Positions 39,662 through 48,618 are shown, numbered from the stretch's first letter. The stretch: DNA of 64,000 bases from FEN-1219 sp039933105 (GCA_039933105.1 JBDTOT010000005.1:62001-126000), one strand, 5' to 3'. Program-made: numbers and translations. Notes: generated from the sequence alone by a model not told the origin.

Positions 39662-40675
39662 GTGAAGACGACCCCGTTGACGCCCGGTTTCGAAGCGGTC
39701 TGGTACGAAAATCATCCGCTGCGCTTCGCGTTGTTGCCCGCCACCTTTTTGTACCGATTGATCGCGTGGCTGCGGCGCGAAGGGTACAAGCGTGGTTGGC
39801 TCAAGACCGTAGAGGTGGCGGTCCCGGTCATCGTGGTCGGCAACGTCAGCGTCGGCGGCACCGGCAAGACGCCGTTCGTGATCTGGCTGGCGGCGCAGCT
39901 CAAAGCGCGCGGTCGTCGCGTCGGCATCGTGACGCGCGGCTATCGCGGGAAATCAGCGCAGTGGCCGCGAACCGTGGCGGGCGATGCGGACCCCGCGGAA
40001 GTGGGCGACGAGCCCGTGCTGCTCGCGCGCCGCACGGAGTGCCCCGTGGTGGCGGGCCCGGATCGCGTCGCAGCGGCCAACGCGTTGGTGAAAGCGGGGT
40101 CGGTCGACGTGGTGCTGGCCGACGACGGTCTGCAGCACTACCGGCTCGGGCGGCGATTCGAGATCGCCGTGGTCGACGGCGTGCGCGGCATGGGCAACGG
40201 TCTGTGCCTGCCCGCCGGCCCGCTGCGTGAACCGGCCTCGCGGCTACAGCAAGTGGATGCGATCGTCGTGAACGGTGGCGATTGGGGCCATGCGGGCGTT
40301 TTCCGGGGCCGCGCTGTGGTCACGCGCGTGTACAACCTGCGCGATCGTCGCGAGCGTTCGCTCGACTCGTTCCGGCCTTCCGCGGTTCATGCCGTAGCTG
40401 GCATCGGCAACCCAAAACGTTTCTTCGATCTGCTCGAAGATGCGGGGCTCGACGTGATCCCACATCCGCTCGTGGATCACGCGGACCTCGGCGAAGCGCA
40501 GCTTACGTTCGAGGAGCCTGGTTCCGTGCTGATCACGGAGAAAGACGCGGTCAAATGCGAGGGCCTTGGCCTGCCGGACGTCTGGTGTGTGGTCGTCGAC
40601 CTCGAGTTCGACCCCGATTCCACTTCGCGGCTGATGCGTCTCGTGTTGCGCGAGCTCGGGGTGAGAACCTCGTGA
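39662..40675 (+). CDS. lpxK: Tetraacyldisaccharide 4'-kinase
   Basis: 337 aa from GTG 39662. An N-terminal amphipathic or membrane helix (LRFALLPATFLYRLIAWLRR) is followed by the P-loop VIVVGNVSVGGTGKTPFVIW and LpxK segments VGIVTRGYRGKSAQWPRTV, GDEPVLLARRTECPVVAGPD, VVLADDGLQHYRLGRRFEIA and VLITEKDAVKCEGLGLPDVW. It phosphorylates the 4' position of the lipid A disaccharide at the inner membrane. It overlaps kdsB by 4 nt (GTGA). The small Trm112-like gene that often sits between lpxK and kdsB is absent. Confidence 0.94.
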   Translation: MKTTPLTPGFEAVWYENHPLRFALLPATFLYRLIAWLRREGYKRGWLKTVEVAVPVIVVGNVSVGGTGKTPFVIWLAAQLKARGRRVGIVTRGYRGKSAQWPRTVAGDADPAEVGDEPVLLARRTECPVVAGPDRVAAANALVKAGSVDVVLADDGLQHYRLGRRFEIAVVDGVRGMGNGLCLPAGPLREPASRLQQVDAIVVNGGDWGHAGVFRGRAVVTRVYNLRDRRERSLDSFRPSAVHAVAGIGNPKRFFDLLEDAGLDVIPHPLVDHADLGEAQLTFEEPGSVLITEKDAVKCEGLGLPDVWCVVVDLEFDPDSTSRLMRLVLRELGVRTS

Positions 40676-41424
40676 CGGACGGATTCATTGCAGTGATCCC
40701 AGCGCGTTACGCGTCGACGCGCCTGCCCGGCAAGCCGCTGAAAGACATCGCAGGCAAGCCGATGATCCAGTGGGTATACGAACAGGTGGCGCAGAGCGGC
40801 GCGGCGGAGGTGTTCGTGGCCACCGACGACGAACGCATCGCTGCCGCGTGCCGCGATTTCGGCGCGCCGGTCGAGATGACGTCCCCGGAACACGCGAGCG
40901 GCACGGATCGCGTCGCGGAGCTCGCTCACCGTTTCGGCTGGCCGGACGAGCAGATCGTCGTGAACGTTCAGGGCGACGAGCCGCTCATTTCTCCGTTGTG
41001 CATCGCGCAGACCGCGCGTCTCCTCGGTTGGCACCCCGAGGCGACAATCGCAACGTTGACGACTCCACTCACCGACGCGGCGGAGTTTCGCGACTCGAAC
41101 TTCGTGAAAGTCGTGATGGACAAGAACGGCTGGGCGCTGTACTTCAGCCGTGCCCCGATCCCGTGGCCTCGAGACGGCGGCATGCCGATGGTGCGCCGCC
41201 ACATCGGCCTCTACGCGTATCGCGTCGGCGGTCTGAAGGCCATCAGCGCTGCGCCGCCATGCGCGCTGGAGGAAACGGAACAGCTCGAGCAGCTGCGCGC
41301 GTTGTGGCTCGGGTTTAGGATCATCGTCGCGGATGCGGTCGAGCCGTCGTCGCCGGCCGTCGATACGGAGCAGGATCTCGCGAAGATACGCAGCTACCTC
41401 GAGCGGGCGCGTCCACGCCGCTGA
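40672..41424 (+). CDS. kdsB: 3-deoxy-manno-octulosonate cytidylyltransferase
   Basis: 250 aa from GTG 40672. Nucleotidyltransferase motifs: IAVIPARYASTRLPGKPLKD, MIQWVYEQVAQSGAAEVFVA, SGTDRVAELAHRFGW, IVVNVQGDEPLISP and MVRRHIGLYAYRVGGLKAI. It activates Kdo with CTP for lipopolysaccharide inner-core synthesis. It is translationally coupled to lpxK through the GTGA overlap, and the phosphatase gene follows after 8 nt. Confidence 0.94.
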   Translation: MTDGFIAVIPARYASTRLPGKPLKDIAGKPMIQWVYEQVAQSGAAEVFVATDDERIAAACRDFGAPVEMTSPEHASGTDRVAELAHRFGWPDEQIVVNVQGDEPLISPLCIAQTARLLGWHPEATIATLTTPLTDAAEFRDSNFVKVVMDKNGWALYFSRAPIPWPRDGGMPMVRRHIGLYAYRVGGLKAISAAPPCALEETEQLEQLRALWLGFRIIVADAVEPSSPAVDTEQDLAKIRSYLERARPRR

Positions 41425-41432
41425 GAGCACCG

Positions 41433-41990
41433 GTGAAAGACCTCCTCGCCAAGGTAAAAAGAGTGATCGGCAGAGCCGAGCCGGCGAGGGTGCCCGCGCG
41501 GCGAGTGCTGTTCGTCTGCATGGGCAATATCTGCCGCTCGCCGACAGCCGAGGGGGTGTTTCGCAAATTGCTCGCGGAGCGTGCAGCCGAACTCGACGTG
41601 CTCGTCGATTCCGCCGGCACGCACGCATTCCACGCGGGTCACTCGCCTGACCCGCGCGCCGTTCGTGCCGCAGAGCGGCGCGGCGTCGATCTCACGGCGT
41701 TGCGCGCCCGGACGGTCGCCGATCGGGACTTCGAACACTTCGAGCTCGTGCTCGCGATGGATCAGCTGAACCGGCACACGTTGCTCGAACGATCGCCGCC
41801 GCAGTATCACGAACGAATTCGCCTGTTCCTCGAGTTTGCGCCTCAGCTCGGCCGTCTCGACGTGCCGGATCCGTACTACGGCGGCAGCACGGGCTTCGAG
41901 TACGTGCTGGACCTCGTCGAGGAAGCCGGGGTCGGGCTGATCGAGCACCTAAAAAACACGCCGTCGCCACCGCCGCCGAATCGCGAGTAG
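41433..41990 (+). CDS. Low molecular weight protein-tyrosine phosphatase
   Basis: 185 aa from GTG 41433. The catalytic P-loop C29-x4-C-R35 (VLFVCMGNICRSPTAEGVF) and the general acid in RLDVPDPYYGGSTGFEYVL are intact, so it should be active. The N-terminal about 24 residues are basic (KDLLAKVKRVIGRAEPARV) and longer than usual. This position, after kdsB and before rne, is shared with Pseudomonas-type genomes where the gene is called ptpA; there murB follows, but it is absent here. Possible roles are regulation of exopolysaccharide synthesis or of tyrosine kinases; partners are not in the window. Confidence 0.9.
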   Translation: MKDLLAKVKRVIGRAEPARVPARRVLFVCMGNICRSPTAEGVFRKLLAERAAELDVLVDSAGTHAFHAGHSPDPRAVRAAERRGVDLTALRARTVADRDFEHFELVLAMDQLNRHTLLERSPPQYHERIRLFLEFAPQLGRLDVPDPYYGGSTGFEYVLDLVEEAGVGLIEHLKNTPSPPPPNRE

Positions 41991-42018
41991 CGACTCGACC
42001 ACGACGTCGCGCGGAGAT

Positions 42019-43449
42019 TCAGCTGTTACGGGCGGCGTGCCGGCGAATGGTTTCCGCGACGCAACAGGTGAGCCGCCGCGCCGTCGGGATGTGCAGGAAT
42101 TCGTTGGGCCCGTGTGCGTTCGACTCAGGGCCGAGCACACCGGTGATCAGAAACTGCGCGTCGGGGAAGCGTTCGCCGAGCATGGCCATGAACGGAATCG
42201 TGCCGCCTTCGCCCAAGTAGCCCGGCGGTGCGCCGAAATAGGCTTGCGACGATTCCGTAAGCGCCGTCTCGAGCCACGGCGCGAGCGCTGGCGCATTCCA
42301 ACCAGCGTTGGCTTCTGCCTGCTCGAAGCGCACGTCGGCTCCGTACGGCGGATCTTCCGTCAGCAGCTTGATCAGTCGCTGTTTAGCACGCTCGGCATTT
42401 ACGCCGGGCGGCAGACGAACGCTGACGCGCACGGCTGTGCTCGGCCGCAGCACATTGCCCGCCAACCCGAGATCGGGCAGGCCTGCCGCACCCGTGATTG
42501 CTAGCTGCGGTCGCCAGCTACGATTCAGAACCATCTGCAGCGGGTCTGAAGTGACGGGTTGCATCTTGCCGAGCCACGGGTAGTGGTCCCACATGGCTGC
42601 GCCGAGCGTGCCGACCATCGCGCGTGCCTGCTCGACGCGTTGTTCGGGAATTTCAGCATGCAGCCAGTCGGGAAGGATCTCGCCGGTGGCTTCGTCCTCT
42701 AGCCGACTGAGCAGCATCCGGATGATTCGAAAACTCGAGGGCACGATGCCGCTCGCGTCGCCGGAGTGCACACCTTCGCGCAGCACACCAACGTGCAGGT
42801 TGCCGATGAGCATGCCGCGCAACGACGTCGTGCACCACAGCCGGGTGTAGTCGGCAGCGCCCGAGTCCAGGCACACGACGAGCGAAGGCGTGCCGACGCG
42901 TTCGCGCAGGTGCTCGATGTAGTGCGGCAGGTCGCCGCTGCCGCTTTCCTCGCAACCCTCGATGATGACGACGCAGCGAGCGTGTGGAATGTTCTGGTCT
43001 TGCAGCACTTTGAGTGCCGTAAGCGCGGCGAACGTCGAATACCCGTCGTCGGCACCGCCGCGACCATACAGCCGGTCGCCGCGCAGCACGGGTTGCCACG
43101 CACCCAAGCCTTCGCTCCAGCCCGTCATGGCCGGCTGCTTGTCCATGTGACCGTACAGCAGCACGGTGTCGTCGACCTGTCCGGCCACCTCGATGAACAG
43201 CAAAGGAGTGCGGCCCCGGTGTTGCAGTACTTCGAGCTGCATGCCCGTGATGTTCTGCGTGCGGCACCACGCCACGATCAGATCCATCGCGCGCCGCATG
43301 TGACCCGCTCGTTCCCAGTCCGGATCGAACGCCGGCGACTGATTCGGAATGCGGATGTAGTCCGTCAGCGTCGGTACGATCGACGCGGCGAACGACTGCT
43401 CGACGAGCGAGGCGGCACGGAGGGCGTCGATGGCGCGCTGTTCGGCCAT
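42019..43449 (-). CDS. M20 family metallopeptidase (dipeptidase-like)
   Basis: 476 aa. Metal ligands and active-site segments of the M20 family are visible: VLLYGHMDKQPAMTGW (H-x-D), YGRGGADDGYSTFAALTALK, IIEGCEESGSGDLPHYIEHL (Glu-Glu), VVCLDSGAADYTRLW and the distal histidine in ESNAHGPNEFLHIPTARRL. A dimerisation (lid) domain lies at about 205-370. Members hydrolyse dipeptides such as carnosine or Cys-Gly; specificity cannot be told. No signal peptide, so it is cytoplasmic. It starts 12 nt after the rne stop on the same strand and is probably co-transcribed with rne, an uncommon pairing. Confidence 0.88.
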   Translation of the reverse strand: MAEQRAIDALRAASLVEQSFAASIVPTLTDYIRIPNQSPAFDPDWERAGHMRRAMDLIVAWCRTQNITGMQLEVLQHRGRTPLLFIEVAGQVDDTVLLYGHMDKQPAMTGWSEGLGAWQPVLRGDRLYGRGGADDGYSTFAALTALKVLQDQNIPHARCVVIIEGCEESGSGDLPHYIEHLRERVGTPSLVVCLDSGAADYTRLWCTTSLRGMLIGNLHVGVLREGVHSGDASGIVPSSFRIIRMLLSRLEDEATGEILPDWLHAEIPEQRVEQARAMVGTLGAAMWDHYPWLGKMQPVTSDPLQMVLNRSWRPQLAITGAAGLPDLGLAGNVLRPSTAVRVSVRLPPGVNAERAKQRLIKLLTEDPPYGADVRFEQAEANAGWNAPALAPWLETALTESSQAYFGAPPGYLGEGGTIPFMAMLGERFPDAQFLITGVLGPESNAHGPNEFLHIPTARRLTCCVAETIRRHAARNS

Positions 43450-43461
43450 CGACGCGTGCCG

Positions 43462-46119
43462 TTAATTCGGTCCGCGTTCGTCGGTATGGGTCGCTGCGGG
43501 AGCGCTGTCGCCACCGTTTGCGGGTGCCGACGGCGGTGCAGACCGTTCCACCGGTTCAGGCCTGAAGGCCGGTTCCGGCGGCGGCGACCAATCGTTGCTC
43601 GGAGTTTGCCTCTCGAACTGCTCCGCGAGCGGCTGCGCTTCGCGTGGTGCCTCTGCGCGCGGCGCCTCGAAGTGTTGCTCGCGTGGCGGAGCTTCGAACT
43701 CGTGCGCGTGGTCGTGACCGTGATCGTGCGTATGCTCCGCGTCAGCGGGTCTCGACGCCTGCGCGTCCGCGTGCTCGCGTTCCGCCGGGGGGCTGCCGCC
43801 GCCTTGGCCGCCGTCATTGCGTTGCTGACCTTGTGCGTCCTGGCGCTGGCGATCACCGCCGCCGCCCCCGCCCCCGCCGCGCCCGCGTCGGCTACGTGAG
43901 CGACGACTGCGGCCGCCGCCCTCGCCACCGGCCTGCGTCTGGCCCGGGCCTTGTGGTTGCCCATTACCTTGGCCTTGGCCTGCACCCGGACCGGCACCTT
44001 GACCCGAACCCGGGCCTTGACCTTGACCGTGGCTAGCACCTTGCCCTTGTGCCGGGCCTTGCGCCGCTGCTTGATCTGGGCCGCGCTGTGGGCGCTGCTG
44101 TTGCCCGTCGCCGCCGTGCGGTCGTTGGTTACGGCCGCGGTTGCGATCCCGATCACCACGGTCGCCGCGATCACCGCCACCACGGTCGCCGCGATCACCG
44201 CCACCACGGTCGCCGCGATCACCGCCACCACGGTCGCCACGATCACCACGGTCGTTGCGGTCCCGCCCATGGCGGTCACGGCCTCGATCGCGGCGCGGTT
44301 CTCCATGACCACCGCGATCGCGGTCCCGGTGCCCTTGACGGCGACGCGGCTCACCGCTGTCATTGCTTTGCGGCGGAGGCGTTGGCGCTGCGGGCGCGGG
44401 CGATAGCCAGCCGAACAATATCGTCCACAACGACCGCCGCGGTGCGGCAGCCTTCGGTGCTTGCTCGACGACTGGCGCCGGCGGAGGCGTGGGTGGCGTC
44501 GGCACCGGCGTGGCCGGCACGATGTTCGAGACTGCGGCTTCCTCCGCGGTTTTCGGCTGTCGCTTGATGTCTTCGTATGCGACGCTGGGATCGGGCTTCG
44601 GCTGCACGAGCTTGTAGCTGGTGCTGGCATTCTCGGGCAGCTGAATCTCGTCGTCGCGCACGCGGCGCAGCAGGTAGTTCGGCGTCTCGAGATCCGGGTT
44701 TCCAATGATTACGACCGCAACGCTGTTGCCGTCCTGCAGCGTCTGCACCCAATCGCGCTTCTCGTTCAACACGTAGTTCGCGACGTCCATCGGCAACTGG
44801 CAGATGACCTTGGCCGTGCGCTCCTTGCGCGCTTCCTCGCCGACGAGGCGTAGCACGGCGAGCGCCAGAGACTCGACGCCGCGGACGTTGCCGGCACCGC
44901 TGCAGCGCGGGCATACCGACTGCGTCGATTCTTCGAGCGAAGGGCGCAGGCGTTGCCGCGACATCTCGAGCAAGCCGAAGCGCGAGAGTTTGCCGATCTG
45001 AATTCGCGCGCGATCATGGTGCACCGCGGCGCGCAGCCGTTCCTCGACCTCGCGCTGGTTGCGTTGCGGGCCCATGTCGATGAAGTCGACGACCACGAGA
45101 CCGCCCAAATCGCGAATTCGCAGCTGGCGAGCGACTTCATCAGCCGCTTCGAGGTTCGTGTTGAGTGCCGTCTCTTCGATGTCGTCGCCCTTCGTCGAGC
45201 GGGCAGAGTTGACGTCGACGGCAGTCAAGGCTTCGGTGCGGTCGATGACGATGCTGCCGCCCGACGGCAGCTGCACCTTGTGGTTGTAGGCCGATTCGAT
45301 CTGGCTCTCGATCTGATACCGCGTGAATAGCGGCACCGGGTCTTCATAGAGCTTCAGCTTCTTGATGTTCTGCGGGAGCACGCGTTCCATGAACTCCACG
45401 GCTTCCTGATAGACGTCCGGGTTGTCGATCAGGATTTCGCCGATGTCGTTCGAGAAGTAGTCGCGCAGCGCGCGCACGATGGCGTTGCCTTCCTGGTAAA
45501 TCAGGAACGGCGAAGGGCGCGTGACGACGACTTGCTTGATCGCTTCCCATACACGAAGCAGGTAGTCGAGGTCCCACTTGAGCTCTTCGGTGCCGCGGCC
45601 GATGCCGGCCGTGCGGACGATACAGCCCATGCCATCCGGGACTTGGAGGTCCTCCAGCGATTGGCGCACGGAGTCGCGCTCTTCGCCCTGGATGCGGCGG
45701 GACACTCCGCCGGCGCCGGGGTTGTTCGGCATGAGCACGATGAACCGGCCCGCCAGGCTGATGAAAGTGGTCAGGGCCGCGCCCTTGGTGCCACGTTCGT
45801 CTTTCTCGACCTGAACGACGATTTCCTGACCTTCGCGTAAGACCTCGCGGATCTGGACGCGGTCGCCGGAGTCAGGCTGTTTTACAAAGTACTCGTTCGA
45901 GACTTCTTTGAGCGGCAGGAAACCGTGGCGTTGGACGCCGTAATCGACAAAGCACGCTTCGAGACTCGGTTCTACCCGAGTGATGCGGCCTTTGTAGATG
46001 TTCGATTTGCGTTGTTCTCGTGAAGGGGTCTCGACGTCGAGGTCATAGAGCTTTTGGCCATCCACCATGGCCACGCGCAACTCTTCCCGTTGAGTTGCGT
46101 TCACCAACATGCGTTTCAT
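43462..46119 (-). CDS. rne: Ribonuclease E
   Basis: 885 aa. Start ATG 46119, with GAGGACTT in front. Catalytic half: S1 RNA-binding domain (about 35-125), 5' sensor/RNase H-like parts, the DNase I-like region with the metal aspartates in GGSIVIDRTEALTAVDVNS and LGGLVVVDFIDM, and the zinc-link CPRCSGAG that joins dimers. The C-terminal about 360 residues are disordered and very rich in Gly, Arg, Asp and Gln (GDRGDRG repeats, then Q/P/G-rich, RSRRSRSRRGRGGG, and a His-rich DHGHDHAHEF). This is the usual site for degradosome partners, but no known microdomain was recognised. The enzyme initiates mRNA decay and processes rRNA and tRNA. Confidence 0.95.
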   Translation of the reverse strand: MKRMLVNATQREELRVAMVDGQKLYDLDVETPSREQRKSNIYKGRITRVEPSLEACFVDYGVQRHGFLPLKEVSNEYFVKQPDSGDRVQIREVLREGQEIVVQVEKDERGTKGAALTTFISLAGRFIVLMPNNPGAGGVSRRIQGEERDSVRQSLEDLQVPDGMGCIVRTAGIGRGTEELKWDLDYLLRVWEAIKQVVVTRPSPFLIYQEGNAIVRALRDYFSNDIGEILIDNPDVYQEAVEFMERVLPQNIKKLKLYEDPVPLFTRYQIESQIESAYNHKVQLPSGGSIVIDRTEALTAVDVNSARSTKGDDIEETALNTNLEAADEVARQLRIRDLGGLVVVDFIDMGPQRNQREVEERLRAAVHHDRARIQIGKLSRFGLLEMSRQRLRPSLEESTQSVCPRCSGAGNVRGVESLALAVLRLVGEEARKERTAKVICQLPMDVANYVLNEKRDWVQTLQDGNSVAVVIIGNPDLETPNYLLRRVRDDEIQLPENASTSYKLVQPKPDPSVAYEDIKRQPKTAEEAAVSNIVPATPVPTPPTPPPAPVVEQAPKAAAPRRSLWTILFGWLSPAPAAPTPPPQSNDSGEPRRRQGHRDRDRGGHGEPRRDRGRDRHGRDRNDRGDRGDRGGGDRGDRGGGDRGDRGGGDRGDRGDRDRNRGRNQRPHGGDGQQQRPQRGPDQAAAQGPAQGQGASHGQGQGPGSGQGAGPGAGQGQGNGQPQGPGQTQAGGEGGGRSRRSRSRRGRGGGGGGGGDRQRQDAQGQQRNDGGQGGGSPPAEREHADAQASRPADAEHTHDHGHDHAHEFEAPPREQHFEAPRAEAPREAQPLAEQFERQTPSNDWSPPPEPAFRPEPVERSAPPSAPANGGDSAPAATHTDERGPN
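44161..44232. repeat. Three perfect 24-bp tandem repeats inside rne
   Basis: Three identical copies of 24 bp (44161-44184, 44185-44208, 44209-44232), flanked by partial copies, encode the protein repeat GGDRGDRG in the RNase E tail. The copy number is in frame, so expansion or contraction would change length without a frameshift. Confidence 0.85.
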
Positions 46120-46462
46120 AAGTCCTCAGTGCAAACGAGGCGTGCACGGAGAGTCGGTGTGCTATCTGCGTGGGGGTGCGACCGGCAGGGCTGCCAGCGG
46201 CGTAGGCGAATGGAAGCAGCGGCGTTGCTCGATCCGTGAATCGACTTCGGTCGTTTTGTTCGCTACGGAGAGCCATCGCCTTACGCAGATTGCGGTTCCG
46301 AGTCCGGTCCGCCAACAAGTGATGTTTCCTAACGCTGGCAGCTCGCCTTGATGAGCTACCGCCAGAATAAGGTTTCGGGAGCGTCCGGTATTGTCGACCG
46401 CGTTAACCGCATCCCGCATCGGTACTATAACATAGGAGTGTGGGTGCTCAATTCGTACGCCT
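46120..46462. other. rne-rluC intergenic region with long rne leader
   Basis: No coding sequence is supported in these 343 bp. The rne promoter sits at the far (rluC) end, so most of the region is an rne 5' untranslated region of about 298 nt. A plus-strand TATAAC (46426-46431) overlaps the rne -10 on the other strand and could serve rluC, but it lacks a -35 box at proper spacing. Confidence 0.6.
46424..46451 (-). promoter_or_regulatory. rne promoter
   Basis: On the minus strand TTGAGC (46451-46446), 16 nt, then TATAGT (46429-46424) preceded by TG one base upstream (extended -10). Predicted transcription start near 46417. Confidence 0.6.
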
Positions 46463-47470
46463 TTGAATCCTCCGCAAAAACCCCCCTCATCGCCGCCCGA
46501 TAAGCCGAAGGCTCGGCAGCAGGAGATCGACGCTGACACCGCAGGTCAGCGCCTCGACAACTATTTGCTCGGTGCGCTGAAGGGGGTGCCGCGGAGCCAC
46601 GTCTATCGGCTGATTCGCTCGGGCCAGGTGCGCGTCAATTCCGGGCGCGTGAACCCCAAGCACCGGCTGCAGGCCGGTGACATGGTTCGAGTGCCCCCGG
46701 TCGTCTCAAAGCCTGTCACGCCGCCGTCCGCTGCCCCCGATACGCTAGCTTGGCTGGAGGATCGCGTGATTTTCGAGGATTCGCGGATCCTCGTGATCGA
46801 CAAGCCCTCGGGCCTCGCCGTCCACGGCGGCAGCAGCGTGAGCTTGGGCTGTATCGAAGCATTGCGCGTGCTTCGCCCCACGGCCAAGGATCTCGAACTC
46901 GCGCACCGGCTGGACCGCGGGACGTCGGGCGTGCTGTTGATCGCAAAACGGCGCAGTGCTTTGCGGGTCCTGCACGAGCTGCTACGTGAGGGTCGCGTCG
47001 ACAAACAGTATCTGGCGCTAGTGAGGGGCCGTTGGCCCGAGGCTACGATCGAGGTCGATGCGCCGCTTCTGACGCGGCGCGTGAGCGGCGAAGCGCGGGT
47101 CAAGGTGGACCCTTCCGGCAAGCCGGCCCAGAGCACGTTTCGGGTGCTCGAGCGTTACGGTAAGACGGCGTCGCTGCTCGAAGTCGCGATCGCGACGGGT
47201 CGCACGCACCAGATTCGAGTGCACGCGAACCACGTGGGCCACCCTGTGGCCGGGGACGATCGGTACGGAGACGACGACTTCAACACCTACCTCAAGACCT
47301 TCGGCCTGCAACGGATCTTTCTGCATGCCCACTCGGTCGCTTTCGAATGGCCGGAGACGGGCGAGCCGTTTTCGGCGAGCGTGCCCCTGCCGCAGGATCT
47401 GCGTGCGGCGCTGACCGCGCTCGAGGTCAAGAATCAGACGGCCCCAGGGGATCGACGCCGAGCTCCCTGA
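46463..47470 (+). CDS. rluC: Ribosomal large subunit pseudouridine synthase C
   Basis: 335 aa from TTG 46463 (no ATG or GTG is available in frame further upstream; GGAG at about 46434 is distant). An S4 domain is at about 27-80 (AGQRLDNYLLGALKGVPRSH), then the RluA-type catalytic domain with LAHRLDRGTSGVLLIAKRR (catalytic aspartate in HRLDRGTSG), GRTHQIRVHANHVGHPVAGD and LFLHAHSV-like C-terminal motif (IFLHAHSVAFEW). RluC modifies uridines 955, 2504 and 2580 of 23S rRNA. Divergent from rne, the standard gammaproteobacterial arrangement. The 3' end overlaps the convergent maf-family gene by 44 bp. Confidence 0.92.
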   Translation: MNPPQKPPSSPPDKPKARQQEIDADTAGQRLDNYLLGALKGVPRSHVYRLIRSGQVRVNSGRVNPKHRLQAGDMVRVPPVVSKPVTPPSAAPDTLAWLEDRVIFEDSRILVIDKPSGLAVHGGSSVSLGCIEALRVLRPTAKDLELAHRLDRGTSGVLLIAKRRSALRVLHELLREGRVDKQYLALVRGRWPEATIEVDAPLLTRRVSGEARVKVDPSGKPAQSTFRVLERYGKTASLLEVAIATGRTHQIRVHANHVGHPVAGDDRYGDDDFNTYLKTFGLQRIFLHAHSVAFEWPETGEPFSASVPLPQDLRAALTALEVKNQTAPGDRRRAP

Positions 47471-48035
47471 GCGCGCGCGCGAGCCAGATCAGCGGCAGGC
47501 CGATGAGTGCGGTCGGGTCGCTCGAGTCGATGCGCTCGAACAGCGCCACCCCAAGCCCCTCGGCTTTGAAGCTGCCGGCGCAGTCCAAAGGTTGCTCGCG
47601 CTGCACGTAGCGTTCGAGCGCCGCGGTCTCGAGCTTGGAGAAGCGGACTTCGGTCCGATCGACATGCTCGCGCGTCGCGCCCGTTCGCGTGTCGATCACG
47701 GCGACGGCCGTGTCGAAGGTCACCGTCTTCCCCTGACATGCCTCGAGCTGCCGTACGGCCGCGGCCTGGTGGCCGGGCTTGCGGAGCAGCTGGCCGCCGA
47801 GCGAGGCGACCTGATCGGAGCCGATCACGACGGCGTCTGGGGTATCGATGCTGCGCGCCTTTGCCAGGGCCAGGCGGGCGGCCATCGCGGCCGGCGCCTC
47901 GCCCTCGATGGCCAATTCGGGGGTATCCGGGGACCTGGCTTCGAAGGGCAAGCCCAGCCGAAACAACAACTCGCGGCGGTACCGGGAGGTCGAGGCGAGG
48001 ATCAGCAGGCGGGAACGTAATACAGCGTGGCTCAC
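47427..48035 (-). CDS. Maf-like nucleotide pyrophosphatase (YceF type)
   Basis: 202 aa from GTG 48035. Family motifs: LLILASTSRYRRELLFRLGL, DAVVIGSDQVASLGGQLLRK, KPGHQAAAVRQLEACQGKTV and the C-terminal AGSFKAEGLGVALFERIDSS with DPTALIGLPL. The SDQV form (rather than SDTVV) and this gene neighbourhood point to the YceF branch, which hydrolyses 7-methyl-GTP, over the dTTP/UTP-specific branch. It is cytoplasmic. Convergent overlap with rluC of 44 bp, and divergent from yceD with 56 bp between starts. Confidence 0.9.
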   Translation of the reverse strand: MSHAVLRSRLLILASTSRYRRELLFRLGLPFEARSPDTPELAIEGEAPAAMAARLALAKARSIDTPDAVVIGSDQVASLGGQLLRKPGHQAAAVRQLEACQGKTVTFDTAVAVIDTRTGATREHVDRTEVRFSKLETAALERYVQREQPLDCAGSFKAEGLGVALFERIDSSDPTALIGLPLIWLARALRELGVDPLGPSDS

Positions 48036-48053
48036 GTGGCGTAACTTGCGGTT

Positions 48054-48082
48054 TTGACGTCAGAAACCCGGTCACATATCAT
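48054..48082 (+). promoter_or_regulatory. Sigma-70 promoter of the yceD-rpmF-plsX-fabH operon
   Basis: TTGACG (48054-48059), 17 nt, TATCAT (48077-48082). The predicted start of transcription (about 48089) is only about 3 nt before the yceD ATG at 48092, so the message is nearly leaderless. Confidence 0.65.
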
Positions 48083-48091
48083 GCGCCGCCT

Positions 48092-48595
48092 ATGTCGGGC
48101 TCGCTGCACGATTGGTACAGTCAGCGCGATCTGGAATCGCTCGCCGAGCGCGAACGTGTGCTCAGCGGCGAACTTCAGCTCAGCAAGCTAACGCGATTGG
48201 TCGGCATGTTGAATTCGGACGCCGGCAGTGTAAGAGCGTCGCTGAAGTTTGGCCAACGACGCGGTGGCGTGCGGGAAGTGGAGCTTACGTATACGGCGAC
48301 CGTAGAGCCTAAGTGCCAGCGATGTCTCGAGCCGTTTTGTTACGAGTTCGCAGATCGCGTAAACCTGGTGCTGGTAGAGGCTGGCTCGAAGCTGGACGCG
48401 GTTCCGGAAGGGTACGAGCCCTTCGAGCTTTCGGATGGCCGGTTGTTGCCGGCCGAGCTGATCGAGGACGAGCTGATCGTTTCGATGCCATTGGCACCGA
48501 AGCACGGGCGCCTCGAAGACTGTGGTAGCGTGGCGCGCAATCTGATCGCGGCGACCGATGTGTCGGACGCGGCAACAGGGGCCGCCGAGCAGTAG
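48092..48595 (+). CDS. yceD: YceD family (DUF177) protein, 23S rRNA accumulation protein
   Basis: 167 aa from ATG 48092. The conserved metal-like knuckle VEPKCQRCLEPFCYEF (CxRC) and the C-terminal ELIEDELIVSMPLAPKHG with DCG are diagnostic of DUF177. YceD is required for normal 23S rRNA levels in E. coli and plants and is universally encoded before rpmF. It begins the ribosomal-protein/fatty-acid operon; rpmF follows after 23 nt. Confidence 0.92.
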   Translation: MSGSLHDWYSQRDLESLAERERVLSGELQLSKLTRLVGMLNSDAGSVRASLKFGQRRGGVREVELTYTATVEPKCQRCLEPFCYEFADRVNLVLVEAGSKLDAVPEGYEPFELSDGRLLPAELIEDELIVSMPLAPKHGRLEDCGSVARNLIAATDVSDAATGAAEQ

Positions 48596-48618
48596 GATTC
48601 TTTTCGAGGAGTATCGAA

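Noticed and set aside
44161..44232. Tandem repeats considered as a CRISPR array
   Set aside because: Copies are contiguous with no spacers and encode the repetitive RNase E tail.
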